A DNA stretch of 64,000 bases from Sophora flavescens (Eukaryota; Streptophyta; Magnoliopsida; Fabales; Fabaceae): positions 52,097,196-52,161,195 of the forward strand of contig CM061063.1 of NCBI GenBank assembly GCA_030762895.1. The letters are read 5' to 3'. The notes beneath the pieces are model-generated. The model made no database searches. It was not told where the DNA came from and saw nothing but the letters and a program-made list of their open reading frames with translations. Both the position numbers and the translations under genes were made by a program. Positions 32,411 to 42,379 of this stretch are shown here, piece by piece (positions within the stretch are counted from its first letter, which is position 1; each line of letters begins with the position of its first letter).

Positions 32411-33793
32411 ATGGATAATCACAGATATGGTTATATGCCTAATGTTTACTATGAACCACCACCATGTATATATTTTCCTGATTTTCTTGGTTTATCACAC
32501 TGGTTGCCAAGGTTTAGTGGTTTTGCAGGTGAAAATCCGCAGGAGCATCTGAGGGAATTCCAGATTGCTTGCTCTATAATGCTGAGACCTGCAGGAATAA
32601 CAGAAGACCACATCAAGATGGAAGCTTTCCAGTTCTCACTTGAAGGTGCTGCAAGAGATTGGTTGTATTGTCTTGATGAGAATTCCATCTCAAGCTGGTT
32701 TGATTTGAAGGAGGCCTTCCTGTTTAGATACTATCCTAGCCAAGTGACCACCTCTGCACCTTCCGAACCTTCACAGAGCACCTTGGATGAGATTGCTTGT
32801 ATGCTACAACAAATGGCTGAGAACACTCAACGGATGATGGAAGAGAATAATCAACGGTTGGCACAACAAAATCTTGAATTTCAACAGAGGATGGAGGCTG
32901 AATACCAGAGGGGAGAAGCTGAATCTCAGAAGTTGGCCATGCAAAGTGATCAAATTGTCGCCAACTCGGCTGCAATGCTAACTCCACAGCCCCTTGAAGA
33001 ACTTACAGAGTCACAAGTTATTCTTGAAGATACTTCTGATGATGATTGTGATAATATTTCTGTTGATGATGAATTGTGTGTTGAATCCCCTGATTCTAAT
33101 TCATGTTATTGTGATGGCACTGCTTTGTGTGTAGACTGTTATGCAAATTTAATCTTTTCAGGAAACACAGAAAATGAGGATCAGGAGGATCAAGAGGACA
33201 TATGCTTCCCCGTGCTTGAGGATAATGAAGAACCTTTGGAAGTAGATGATTCAAGTAAAACAATTGCATGTGTTGAGAGTAATGGGGTGGATGAATTAAT
33301 TGCTGAATTTCCAGACATTCAGAATTTTACTGATTCATTTTATTGTGATATATGTACTGACTCTACTAACTCTAACTTTTGTGTGGTGTGTGCTGAAATT
33401 TCTGCATGTATAGCAGGTGATGAATTTGTTCGTGCAGTAAATGAAGAAAATGCAGAATTTGAAGCAGCACCAGTAACCCCAGCTAACTGTTTGCCACCTC
33501 CCCCTGTGGAACCTAAAGCTCTGGATTTTGCACCCTTGGATTTTGCACCATGGCCAGTCCAAGAGGTTGAGCCCCACTTCTATTGGGGAGACTTTGTAGA
33601 TAAAGAGGTCAGCTGTGACCCGAAGGGGAGTGAGAAGTCCGTCGCACTCGGCGAAGTCATCATAATTGTCAAGTGCTCACTCCCACATCAAGGCTGCAAG
33701 TTAGGGAAGCATGGAATGAGCTTCCATCCTTTGGCTGCCACGTGGGACTTATGTTACAGACAGTGGGATCCTGGCGGAACCGCCCTCCAATGA
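32411..33793 (+). CDS. Short gag-derived ORF of element X, intact (460 aa)
   Basis: The frame is open from the ATG at 32411 (CCCATGG), the position homologous to that in Y. Residues about 25-110 match the first half of the Athila capsid domain (LPRFSGFAGENPQEHL, SLEGAARDWLY), which then stops abruptly at FRYYPSQVTTSAPSEPSQ. A Gln/Glu-rich probable coiled coil follows (about 125-185), then an acidic region with CYCDGTALCVDCY (about 235-247) and CDICTDSTNSNFCVVC (about 315-330). The C-terminal block runs from FYWGDFVDKEV to QWDPGG. No zinc knuckle or enzyme is present. The Cys-rich part corresponds to the segment between protease and reverse transcriptase in the element at 15072. Its function is unknown; a particle-associated or RNA-packaging role is inference. 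Confidence 0.8.
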   Translation: MDNHRYGYMPNVYYEPPPCIYFPDFLGLSHWLPRFSGFAGENPQEHLREFQIACSIMLRPAGITEDHIKMEAFQFSLEGAARDWLYCLDENSISSWFDLKEAFLFRYYPSQVTTSAPSEPSQSTLDEIACMLQQMAENTQRMMEENNQRLAQQNLEFQQRMEAEYQRGEAESQKLAMQSDQIVANSAAMLTPQPLEELTESQVILEDTSDDDCDNISVDDELCVESPDSNSCYCDGTALCVDCYANLIFSGNTENEDQEDQEDICFPVLEDNEEPLEVDDSSKTIACVESNGVDELIAEFPDIQNFTDSFYCDICTDSTNSNFCVVCAEISACIAGDEFVRAVNEENAEFEAAPVTPANCLPPPPVEPKALDFAPLDFAPWPVQEVEPHFYWGDFVDKEVSCDPKGSEKSVALGEVIIIVKCSLPHQGCKLGKHGMSFHPLAATWDLCYRQWDPGGTALQ

Positions 33794-35201
33794 GTTTTCC
33801 TTTCCCTCACTCTGATTTTATTGTTATGTTGTTTTATTGGGGACAATGTATGTTTTAAGTGTGGGGGAGGGAACTAGTTGTAGTTTTTCCTTTTCTTTGA
33901 ATAAAGCTCTTGAATAATTTGAGAAGCTCAGGAGTTGTGTTGAGTCTGGTATTGGCAAGTTTGATGGATTTGGTTGAATTTGCATAGATGGATTGCATGA
34001 TAGTGTTGACTGTTTTCCCCCTAGATTTTGAAATTTTTTTTGAAAATTGATCCCCATGTGATTGAAAACTGAACTTTGAGATTTTGTTATGATGGCATGA
34101 TTTTTGATAAGTTTGGGGTGATAGGAAGCACACACTAGGGATAAAATCTCTGTCAAACAATTTGCATAAATGTCCAGGTGAGGTTTTGAGCCTCCAACAT
34201 GTTTTTGACTGTGTGAAAATCACTTTTGATTGCACTTTCCTGAATTTGCTTGAATCTCTTTATGATTTGCATGATTATGTGTTTGCTTCATATGATTTAG
34301 GCATTTTCTTTGTAAATAGCTACTTAGCCTAAAATAACAATTCCTAATGCATGTTCCCTAGTTAGCCCCATTGAGCCTATTAGCCTGTTAATTCTTGATA
34401 ACCTAATGTTATAAACCCAAAAATCTGGAAAACCATGTTAACCCGATCTTAGGATTAGGAGAGCATGGAATCTTAGAATGGGTGCAAGAAACTAAAGTTT
34501 GGGGTGGCTGCAAGGTGTAATATGTTGTTTGGGATTGAGAAAAAAATTTATGTCAAAAAAAAATTGTGAAAAATGAAAAAAAAAAAAGTATTAGAATAAA
34601 TGGCTGTAGTCACCCATTGCAAATGAAAAGAAAATTAAGAAAGGAACTTGAGTGAATTTCAAAGTGTAAATAATGTTCATGCTCTCTTAGTTCCTAGGGT
34701 CTTCAGCCTAGTTCCTTTGTATATCCTACCCTTAGCCAGGCCCTATTACAACCCATAAAAGACCTTTTGATGTTGCTTGCATGTTTTCTGTGGGAATCAT
34801 TTTGAGATGAAAATCAAATTTATGAGAAGTGCTCTTAAAAGTGAAACTGAGTGAATTGTTGATAACCTAGACACAAACTGAGCGATTGAGTGAAACACAA
34901 ATTTCCCTTGTGAGGAAGGCAGTTGTTTGAATTTGGTGATCTCCCTTTTTTGTGTAACTTGGATCCCCTGCTTAGATTAATGATTGTTTGAATGATGAAA
35001 TTCTTAATTGTTTGGAATAAATGATTGTGGGGATTACTTTGTTTGAAAGGGGGGAACATTGAAGGAAAAATCATTTTGTTGAATTGCTTGAAATCTGTGC
35101 GAAAGTTGATTGAATCTTTGAGCTTGCCAGGTCTTGAGTCTTTTTAAGTTTTTAAGTTTTAGTTTGCTTGGGGACAAGCAAAGTTTAAGTTTGGGGTATT
35201 T
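33794..35201 (+). other. 3' non-coding region of element X
   Basis: It begins with the sequence that follows integrase in the gag-pol element (CCTTTCCCTCACTCTG), then the GTGTGGGGGAGGGAAC run, AAGTTTGGGG motifs, an A-rich tract, the TTTGCTT/AAGCAAA hairpin and the polypurine tract ending at 35201. Confidence 0.82.
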
Positions 35202-35208
35202 TGATGAG

Positions 35209-36496
35209 TGATGAGCCTCTGTTTGACTGGTTTTATAACTAGTAAAGACCTGGGCTTTGTGCTAATTTTATACCATTTTTACCCAAATTAGACTTGATTG
35301 TTCCTAAGTAGTATTTCGAGTCTGTAAATTGTTTTTATGTTAATTTAGTTGTTTTAGAGTTGAATAAAGTATTTACTTTTATTTTCTATTTTCAGGTTAA
35401 TAAAAAGTAATAAATCTGGAGCCACTCGCCCCGCGAATAATCTCTCGCCCCGCGAGTATTGCAACCATGAAAAAGTCAGAGATGATCACGGCTTGCCCGT
35501 GTTGAAGATCACAGCCGTGGCAATTCTGAAGTTGAAGAGTTCGCCCCGCGAGCAATCCTTCGCCTCGCGAGTCTTGGAAGATCAGAAGCCATCACGGTTT
35601 GGGCGTGTTGAATGCCACGGGCGTAACAGGTTGGAAGGCGAGGAGTTCGCCTCGCGAATGATGTGCTCGCCTCGCGAGAAGACAAAGAGTTGCAGACCTT
35701 TCATGTAATTCGCCTCGCGAGAAGTGCTTCGCCTCGCGAGTACTCGACTCCGAAACGTGTATATAAGCGGTCTTAGGCGAGAAATGAAGGGGTGGTCGAA
35801 TTAGCCGTTTTGGCTAGTTTTCGAGCTAATCTTAGTTAGTCTTTTGTTTTCTTTTTAGTTATGTTTTGTTTTCCTTTTGTAATGGAGAGCTAGTCTCCTA
35901 GATTAATCTCTTGCAATTGGTTTCTATTAATACTTGAGGTTCTGTATTCCCTAGTTTATTTTCTTTTCTCTTTTCAATGCCATGTTTGTATATTTCTGTT
36001 TGTTTAATTCGGGAGTATATTGTGTTGTATTGATTCATTTGATGATGCTATGTTCCTATATATAATCGCGTTTGTTTAATTCGCGTGTGTTCGTTTCGTG
36101 TTCGTTTAGTTCACGAAGGGCTTAACCCCGTTTGTTTAATTCGGGAATAGGAACATACATCCGTAGTAGTGGTTTCGTTTGTTAACTATTTCTACAGCCG
36201 GGAGGGGATTAGAATAGGCTTGGATTTATTTGAACCAATGATAGTGGGAAACCAAGAACAGTAGGTTAATCGCTTTAGCTTATTTGGTAACTGCTCTATT
36301 TTCTTGCCTTGTTTTCTGTTTTGTTTCTTTAATTTAGTTTCCAATCTCAAAACCCCAAATTCTAACTTTTTCTAACTTTTCTGTTAATAATAACAACACC
36401 TAAAAGAGTCCTTGAGAGACGATCCGAGTTGTCGCTCTATACTACATTATTTTGTAAACGCTCGTTCTTTTTGGCGCGTGGCGGACAATGTGGTCA
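35209..36496 (+). repeat. 5' LTR of element Z
   Basis: 1288 bp, TGATGAGCCTC to ATGTGGTCA. Its last 15 bases (GGACAATGTGGTCA) differ from the 3' LTR (GACAGCGCGGTCA), a local change next to the primer site. Confidence 0.93.
35426..35766 (+). promoter_or_regulatory. U3 promoter array of element Z, clearest example
   Basis: Four pairs of TCGCCYCGCGAG motifs stand at about 35426-35456, 35541-35570, 35646-35678 and 35709-35740. CACGG-CCGTG dyad blocks lie between pairs 1 and 2 (35486-35520) and between pairs 2 and 3 (35594-35628). TATATAA is at 35760-35766, twenty bases after the last motif. In a retrotransposon LTR this position is U3, so the array is probably the enhancer that drives the element RNA. 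Confidence 0.7.
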
Positions 36497-36501
36497 AAAA
36501 T

Positions 36502-36518
36502 TGGCGCCGTTTAGGGGA
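36502..36518 (+). other. Primer binding site of element Z, altered tRNA-Asp type
   Basis: TGGCGCCGTTTAGGGGA keeps the first ten bases of the tRNA-Asp match but has lost part of the second half, so priming may be weakened. Confidence 0.75.
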
Positions 36519-36581
36519 CTCGGTTTGTTGTTATTAGCAAAAAATAAAAAAAATAAAATATTTTGCTGAATTTGTCTGGTT

Positions 36582-37541
36582 ATGGATCTTACTGATAAGC
36601 TCACTTATTTGAAGCAATTGTTTCAGCAGACACAGTTTTGTGGCATGTGCGGCTCTCCTGAGCACCTGTATGAGGCGTGCCCCATTCTGACAAATGCTAC
36701 TTATTGGCCTCGAGCTTATATATTCCATCCTGACAATCAAGGCAAAAAGCTTGAGGATAATGAAGAACCTACAGAGGCACAATTTATTCTTGAAAATACC
36801 TCTGAGGATGAGTCTGATACTGATACTTCTGTTACTGAATTGTGTGTTGAATCCCCTGATGATTGTTATTGTGATGGCAATGCTTTGTGTGTAGATTGCT
36901 ATTTTGAAAGGTATGTTAAGCAAAGCATCCATATGGATCAGGAGGATCAAGAGAACATCTGCCCCCCCATGCCTGAAGATAAAGAAGAACCTTTGGGAGT
37001 AGATGATTCAAGTAAAACAATTGAACGTGTTGAGAGTAGAGGGGTGGATGATGAACTAATTGCAGAATTTCCAAACATTGTAGATTTTTCTGATTCATTT
37101 TCTTGTAATATATGTACTAACTCTAACCTTTGTTTGGTGTGTGCTGAAATTTCTGCGTGTATAGCAGGTGAAAAATTTGTTAGTGCAGTGGATGAAGACA
37201 TTGCAGAAGTTGAAGCAGCACCGGTAACCGTTTCTAACTGTTTGCCACCTCCCCCTGAGGAACCAGTGATGGAGTTTAAGCCCTTGGATCTTGCACCATG
37301 GCCAGTCCAAGTGGTTGAACCCCACTTCTATTGGGGAGATTTTATTGAGAAGGAGGTCATCTGTGACCTGAAGGGGAGTGAGAAGTCCGCCGCACTCGGC
37401 GAGGTTATCATAGTTATCAAGCGCTCACCTCCGCATCAAAGCTGCAAGTTAGGGAGGCTTGGAATGAACTTCAGTCCTTTGGCCACCACGTGGGACTTAT
37501 GTTACAAGCAGTGGGATCCTGGTGGAACCGCCTCTGAATGA
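36582..37541 (+). CDS. Short gag-derived ORF of element Z, intact (319 aa)
   Basis: This open frame starts directly with the nucleocapsid end of Athila gag: the zinc knuckle CGMCGSPEHLYEAC (CX2CX4HX4C) at about residues 20-33, then a short spacer. It joins the module shared with X and Y: an acidic stretch, CYCDGNALCVDCY (about 95-107), CNICTNSNLCLVCAEI (about 174-189), and FYWGDFIEKEV to QWDPGG (about 247-317). The capsid part present in X is absent here, while X lacks the knuckle. The product could bind RNA through the knuckle; the rest has no known function. The start is the only early Met. Confidence 0.8.
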   Translation: MDLTDKLTYLKQLFQQTQFCGMCGSPEHLYEACPILTNATYWPRAYIFHPDNQGKKLEDNEEPTEAQFILENTSEDESDTDTSVTELCVESPDDCYCDGNALCVDCYFERYVKQSIHMDQEDQENICPPMPEDKEEPLGVDDSSKTIERVESRGVDDELIAEFPNIVDFSDSFSCNICTNSNLCLVCAEISACIAGEKFVSAVDEDIAEVEAAPVTVSNCLPPPPEEPVMEFKPLDLAPWPVQVVEPHFYWGDFIEKEVICDLKGSEKSAALGEVIIVIKRSPPHQSCKLGRLGMNFSPLATTWDLCYKQWDPGGTASE

Positions 37542-38982
37542 GTTTTCTTAACCCTTTCTCCTTTTTAATTTTCTTTTGCTTTACTTTAATTCTGTTTTGT
37601 TTTGAATAATGCTCCTGAATAATTTGAGAAGCTCAGGAGTTGTGTTTAAGTCTAGTATTGGCAAGTTTATTGGATTTGATTAATTTTTGCATAGATGATT
37701 GCATGATAGTGTTGACTGTTTTCTCCCTAGGATTTGAAAATTTTTTGAAAAATGATCCCCATATGACTGAAAACTGAACTTTGAGATTTTATTATGATGG
37801 CATGATTTATGATAAGTTTGGGGTGATAGGAAGCACACACTAGGGATAGAATCTCTGTCAAATAATTTGCAAAAATGTCTAGGTGAGGTTTTGAGCCTCC
37901 AACATGTTTTTGACTGTGTGAAAATCACTTTTTAAGTTGCACTTCCCTGGATTTGATTGAATCTCTTTTTGGTTTGCATGATTATGTGTTTGCTTCAGAT
38001 GATTTAGGCATTTTCTTTGTAAATAGCTACTTAGCCTAAAAATAACCAATTCCTAATGCATGTTCCCTAGTTAGCCCCATTGAGCCTATTAGCCTGTTAA
38101 TTCTTGATAACCTAATGTTATAAGCCCAAAAATCTGGAAAACCATGTTAACCCGATCTTAGGATTAGGAGAGCATGTAATCTTAGAATGGGTGCAAGAAA
38201 CTAAGTTTGGGGTGGCTACGAGGTGCAATATGTTGTTGGAATTGAGAAAAAAAAAAAAGAGAAAAAAAAAAAAAAAGTTGGAGCCAAAGGCTTGTGAAAG
38301 AAAAAGTGTACAAATGTTGAAAAAAAAAAAAAAAAGAAAAAAATAATAAAAAAATGCCAGAAAGGCTGTTTGAATAAAAAGGCTGTAGCCACCCAGAAGT
38401 GTAAAGAAAATTAAGAAAGGAACTTGAGTGAATTTCAAAGTGTAAATAATGTTCATGCTCTCTTAGTTCCTAGGGTCTTCAGCCTAGTTTCCTTTGTATA
38501 TCCTACCCTTAGCCAGGCCCCATTACAACCCATAAAAGACCTTTTGATGTTGCTTGCATATTTTCTGTGGGAATCATTTTGAGATGAAAATCAAATTTAT
38601 GGGAAGTGCTCTTAAAAGTGAAAATTGAGTGAAAATGTTAGCCTGACAAAAATTGAGTGATTGAGTGAACATAAATTTCCCTTGTGAGGAAGGCAGTTGT
38701 TTGATTTTGGTGATCTCTCTTTTATGTGTAACTTAGACCCCCTGCTTTGATTAATGATTGTTTGAATTATGAAACTCTCAACTGTTTAGAATAAATGAAT
38801 GTGGGGATTGATTTGTTTGAAAGGGGGAACATTGAAAGAAAAATTCTTTTGAAAAATTGCTTGAAATCTATGGAAAGTTGATTGAATTCTTAGGCTTGCC
38901 ATGTTTTGCCAGGTCTTGAGTCTTTTTAAGTTTTTGAGTGTAGTTTGCTTGGGGACAAGCAAAGTTTAAGTTTGGGGTATTT
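37542..38982 (+). other. 3' non-coding region of element Z
   Basis: Same blocks as in X and Y, with AAGTTTGGGG motifs, A-rich tracts (about 38245-38350), the TTTGCTT/AAGCAAA hairpin and the polypurine tract. The first purine run (GTGTGGGGGAGGG) is missing here. Confidence 0.8.
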
Positions 38983-40273
38983 TGATGAGCCTCTGTTTGA
39001 CTGGTTTTATAACTAGTAAAGACCTGGGCTTTGTGCTAATTTTATACCATTTTTACCCAAATTAGACTTGATTGTTCCTAAGTAGTATTTCGAGTCTGTA
39101 AATTGTTTTTATGTTAATTTAGTTGTTTTAGAGTTGAATAAAGTATTTACTTTTATTTTCTATTTTCAGGTTAATAAAAAGTAATAAATCTGGAGCCACT
39201 CGCCCCGCGAATAATCTCTCGCCCCGCGAGTATTGCAACCATGAAAAAGTCAGAGATGATCACGGCTTGCCCGTGTTGAAGATCACAGCCGTGGCAATTC
39301 TGAAGTTGAAGAGTTCGCCCCGCGAGCAATCCTTCGCCTCGCGAGTCTTGGAAGATCAGAAGCCATCACGGTTTGGGCGTGTTGAATGCCACGGGCGTAA
39401 CAGTTGGAAGCTGAGGAGTTCGCCTCGCGAATGATGTGCTGCTCGCCTCGCGAGAAGACAAAGAGTTGCAGACCTTTCATGTAATTCGCCTCGCGAGAAG
39501 TGCTTCGCCTCGCGAGTACTCGACTCGAGAAACGTGTATATAAGCGGTCTTAGGCGAGAAATGAAGGGGTGGTCGAATTAGCTGATTTTGGCTAGTTTCG
39601 AGCTAATCTTAGTTAGTCTTTTGTTTTCTTTTTAGTTATGTTTTGTTTTCCTTGTGTAATGGAGAGCTAGTCTCCTAGATTAATCTACTGCAATTGGTTT
39701 CTATTAATACTTGAGGTTCTGTATTCCCTAGTTTATTTTCTTTTCTCTTTTCAATGCCATGTCTGTATATTTCTGTTTGTTTAATTCAGGAGTATATTGT
39801 GTTGTATTGATTCATTTCGGTGATGCTATGTTCCTATATATAATCGCGTTTGTTTAATTCGCGTGTGTTCGTTTCGTGTTCGTTTAGTTCACGAAGGGCT
39901 TAACCCCGTTTGTTTAATTCGGGAATAGGAACATACATCCGTAGTAGTGGTTTCGTTTGTTAACTATTTCTACAGCCGGGAGGGGATTAGAATAGGCTTG
40001 GATTTATTTGAACCAATGATAGTGGGAAACCAAGAACAGTAGGTTAATCGCTTTAGCTTATTTGGTAACTGCTCTATTTTCTTGCCTTGTTTTCTGTTTT
40101 GTTTCTTTAATTTAGTTTCCAATCTCAAAACCCCAAATTCTAACTTTTTCTAACTTTTCTGTTAATAATAACAACACCTAAAAGAGTCCTTGAGAGACGA
40201 TCCGAGTTGTCGCTCTATACTACATTATTTTGTAAACGCTCGTTCTTTTTGGCGCGTGGCGACAGCGCGGTCA
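38983..40273 (+). repeat. 3' LTR of element Z
   Basis: 1291 bp, nearly the same as 35209-36496. TATATAA is at 39537-39543, with the same four motif pairs upstream. Its end abuts the remainder of X's 3' LTR, which gives the false look of a tandem LTR pair. Confidence 0.94.
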
Positions 40274-40278
40274 ATGAG

Positions 40279-41546
40279 CCTCTGTTTGACTGGTTTTATA
40301 ACTAGTAAAGACCTTGGCTTTGTGCTAATTTTATATCATTTTCACTCAAATTAGACTTGATTGTCCTTAAGTAGTATTTTGAGTCTGTAAAGTGTTTTTA
40401 GGTTAATTTAGTTGATTTAGAGTTAAATAAAGTACTTATGTTATTTTCTGTTTTTCAGGTTAATAAAAAGGAATAAATGATGTTCGCCCCGCGAAGAAGC
40501 TCTCGCCCCGCGAGTCACCCAGCCCTGAAAAGTCAGAAACGATCACGGTTTACCCGTGTTGAAGATCACGGCTGTGGCAGTTTTGAAGTTGAAGAGTCTC
40601 GCCTCGCGAGCATACATTCGCCTCGCGAGCCCCTGGAAGTCAGAAAGCATCACGGTTGGCCCCTGATGTTCATAACGGGCGTAACAGAAGACTTTTCAGA
40701 TTCTCGCCTCGCGAAGGTGTGTTCGCCTCGCGAGAATACCAAAGGTTGCAGACTGTTCATAAGATTCGCGTCGCGAGAGAGGCTTCGCCTCGCGAGAAAG
40801 CTGATTCCAGAAATTGTATTTAAGCGTTTTAGACAGAACTGAAGGGAGAAGTCAGAGTTAGCCAGTTTTGGCTAGTCTTAGACAGTAGTAGTAGCTTTCA
40901 GTAGTTTAATTCTTGTCTTTTGTTTTCCCTTTGTAATGGAGAACTAGTCTCCTAGATTAATCTACTGGGATTGGTTTCAATTACACTTGAGGTTCTGGAT
41001 TTCCTATTTGAATTGCTATTCCTTTTCAGTACTGTTCTATATGTTTCTGTTTGCTTAATTCAGATATGTATAGGATTAGTATTGATTTATTTCGATGATT
41101 GTATGTTCCTGTATATAATCGCGTTTGCTTAATTCGCGTGTGTTCAATCATGTTCGCTTAGTTCATGAGTGCTTCACCCCGTTTGCTTAATTCGGGAATA
41201 GGAATATATGTCTCGTAGTATTGATTTCGCTTGTAAATTGATGCTACAATCGGAAAGGGTTTAGAATCTGCTTAGGGCTTGGATTTGCTTGAACCAATGA
41301 TAGTGGGAAACCGAGAACAGTAGGTTAATCGTCTTTAGTTTATTTACTATTCTCTTTAACTGCTTTGTTTTCATTGTTTTATTTTCTTTATTTTATTTCA
41401 ATCCAAACAACCCCCCAAAATTAATTTTCTGTTAATAATGACAACGCCTAAGAGTCCTTGAGAGACGACATCCGAGTTGTCGCTTCCCTGTCTACATTAT
41501 TTTTGTAAACGCTCGTTCTTTTTGGCGCGTGGCGACAGCGCGTTCA
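40279..41546 (+). repeat. 3' LTR of element X, main part
   Basis: With the seven bases at 35202-35208 it makes a full LTR of 1275 bp ending GCGCGTTCA. U3 palindromes occupy about 40483-40795, with CACGG dyads at about 40541-40575 and 40647-40682. The TATA box is weaker (TATTTAAG at about 40817). Confidence 0.92.
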
Positions 41547-41589
41547 ATTACTTAAAAAGATATAATCTTTTGTCCAATTAAACTTGCAG

Positions 41590-41682
41590 ATATTCAACAA
41601 TCCAACTCCATTATCTGATTCCGACATCAACAACATAAGGAGGCGTTGGGCAACTTTCTTTCTTGAAGTGTACCAACCATAG
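41590..41682 (+). pseudogene. Probable last exon of the CACTA second gene
   Basis: After a T/C-rich tract ending TTGCAG at 41589, an open stretch of 30 codons reads IFNNPTPLSDSDINNIRRRW and ends FLEVYQP with a stop at 41680-41682. It lies at the place expected for the 3' end of the second CACTA gene, between the X insertion and the right subterminal repeats. I do not recognise the domain with certainty; an origin in a Ulp1-like or accessory transposase C-terminus is possible. Confidence 0.45.
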
Positions 41683-41684
41683 TT

Positions 41685-41686
<2 letters not shown>

Positions 41687-41748
<62 letters not shown>
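41687..41748. repeat. (TA)n microsatellite
   Basis: An uninterrupted TA run of 62 bases within the CACTA 3' region. Similar runs are at 10442-10471, 44940-44983 and 45206-45232. Confidence 0.95.
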
Positions 41749-41755
<7 letters not shown>

Positions 41756-42049
41756 TAAAAACTTATCATGTACTAGCTATATTGTATTTTTGACTGATCA
41801 TATGTATTTTGATATGAAATCTATAATATATCATGTAGCTTTTTGGTTTGTAATTATCTTTATTGTCTGAATGTAATTGAACATACAAATGTATTGTCCA
41901 GTATATATTATATAATTGTGTTTTTGTTGTACAAAAGTGATTGTTGAGAATATTTAGAGTATGTTATTTTGGTATTGATCTGCATTATTACTGAAACAGT
42001 GAAAAAGAATGATAGAAATGTAAATAAAAGTTTCAAAAAAATATATTAG

Positions 42050-42362
42050 ACTTTACACATCGATTTTAAAACTTTAAAACCGATGTGGAAATTGAAATTT
42101 CCACATCGGTTTTCAAGAAAATCGATGTGTAAAGTCTAATTTTTACATCGGTTTTTTTAAAACCGATGTGGAAAGTGATATTTCCAATAATTTACCAATT
42201 AACAAATGAACTTTTCACATCGGTTTATGTAAAAACCGCTGTTAAAAATGTACTTTACACATCGGTTTTAAAACCGATGTGAAAAGTGGCAATAAACAAC
42301 ATCGGTCTTTTCAACATCAGTTTGAAAACTGATGTGAAAAGCCAAAAATAACCGATGTGAAA
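42050..42362 (+). repeat. CACTA right subterminal repeat array
   Basis: About ten alternating CACATCGG and CCGATGTG motifs, several as hairpin pairs separated by T or A runs, mirror the left array at 5600-5975. The array stops near 42362 and no CACTA-type terminal repeat follows. Confidence 0.85.
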
Positions 42363-42379
42363 TCCTTTTTCTGCTCAAA

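Larger units (their letters stand above)
35209..40273 (+). mobile_element. Non-autonomous Athila-derived element Z, nested in X
   Basis: LTRs 35209-36496 and 38983-40273 bound a 2.5-kb interior. A perfect 5-bp duplication, ATGAG, lies at 35204-35208 and 40274-40278. These bases are positions 3-7 of X's 3' LTR, so Z landed seven bases into it. The two LTRs differ by only a few small changes by eye. The interior has a primer site, a 319-codon ORF and the 3' non-coding region, and no enzymes. Z is the youngest insertion in the cluster. Confidence 0.95.
32000..41546 (+). mobile_element. Non-autonomous Athila-derived element X (interrupted by Z)
   Basis: The end of a 5' LTR (32000-32269), a perfect tRNA-Asp primer site, an open 460-codon ORF, the 3' non-coding region and a 3' LTR make up X. 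The 3' LTR is split: 35202-35208 before Z and 40279-41546 after it. The 5' LTR end and the 3' LTR end are nearly the same, so they belong together. The right flank is ATTAC (41547-41551); the left flank is lost in the gap. Confidence 0.9.
5571..42375 (+). mobile_element. CACTA (En/Spm) DNA transposon with nested insertions
   Basis: The left end is CACTAGTGCAAAG at 5571. Subterminal repeats built on ACATCGG/CCGATGT fill 5600-5975 and reappear at 42050-42362, so both ends are recognisable. A TNP2-type transposase gene on the plus strand (13773-26496) and part of a second gene (26658-26892 and 41590-41682) lie between. Subtracting the insertions 7154-13425, 15072-24600 and 26893-41546 leaves about 6.3 kb, a normal size for the superfamily. 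The right terminal inverted repeat is not recognisable, so the end coordinate is approximate. The copy is dead: the transposase has a premature stop, a frameshift and an insertion. Confidence 0.85.

Noticed and set aside
40274..41546. Independent solo LTR next to Z
   Set aside because: It lacks the first seven bases, which are found at 35202-35208, so it is the rest of X's 3' LTR.
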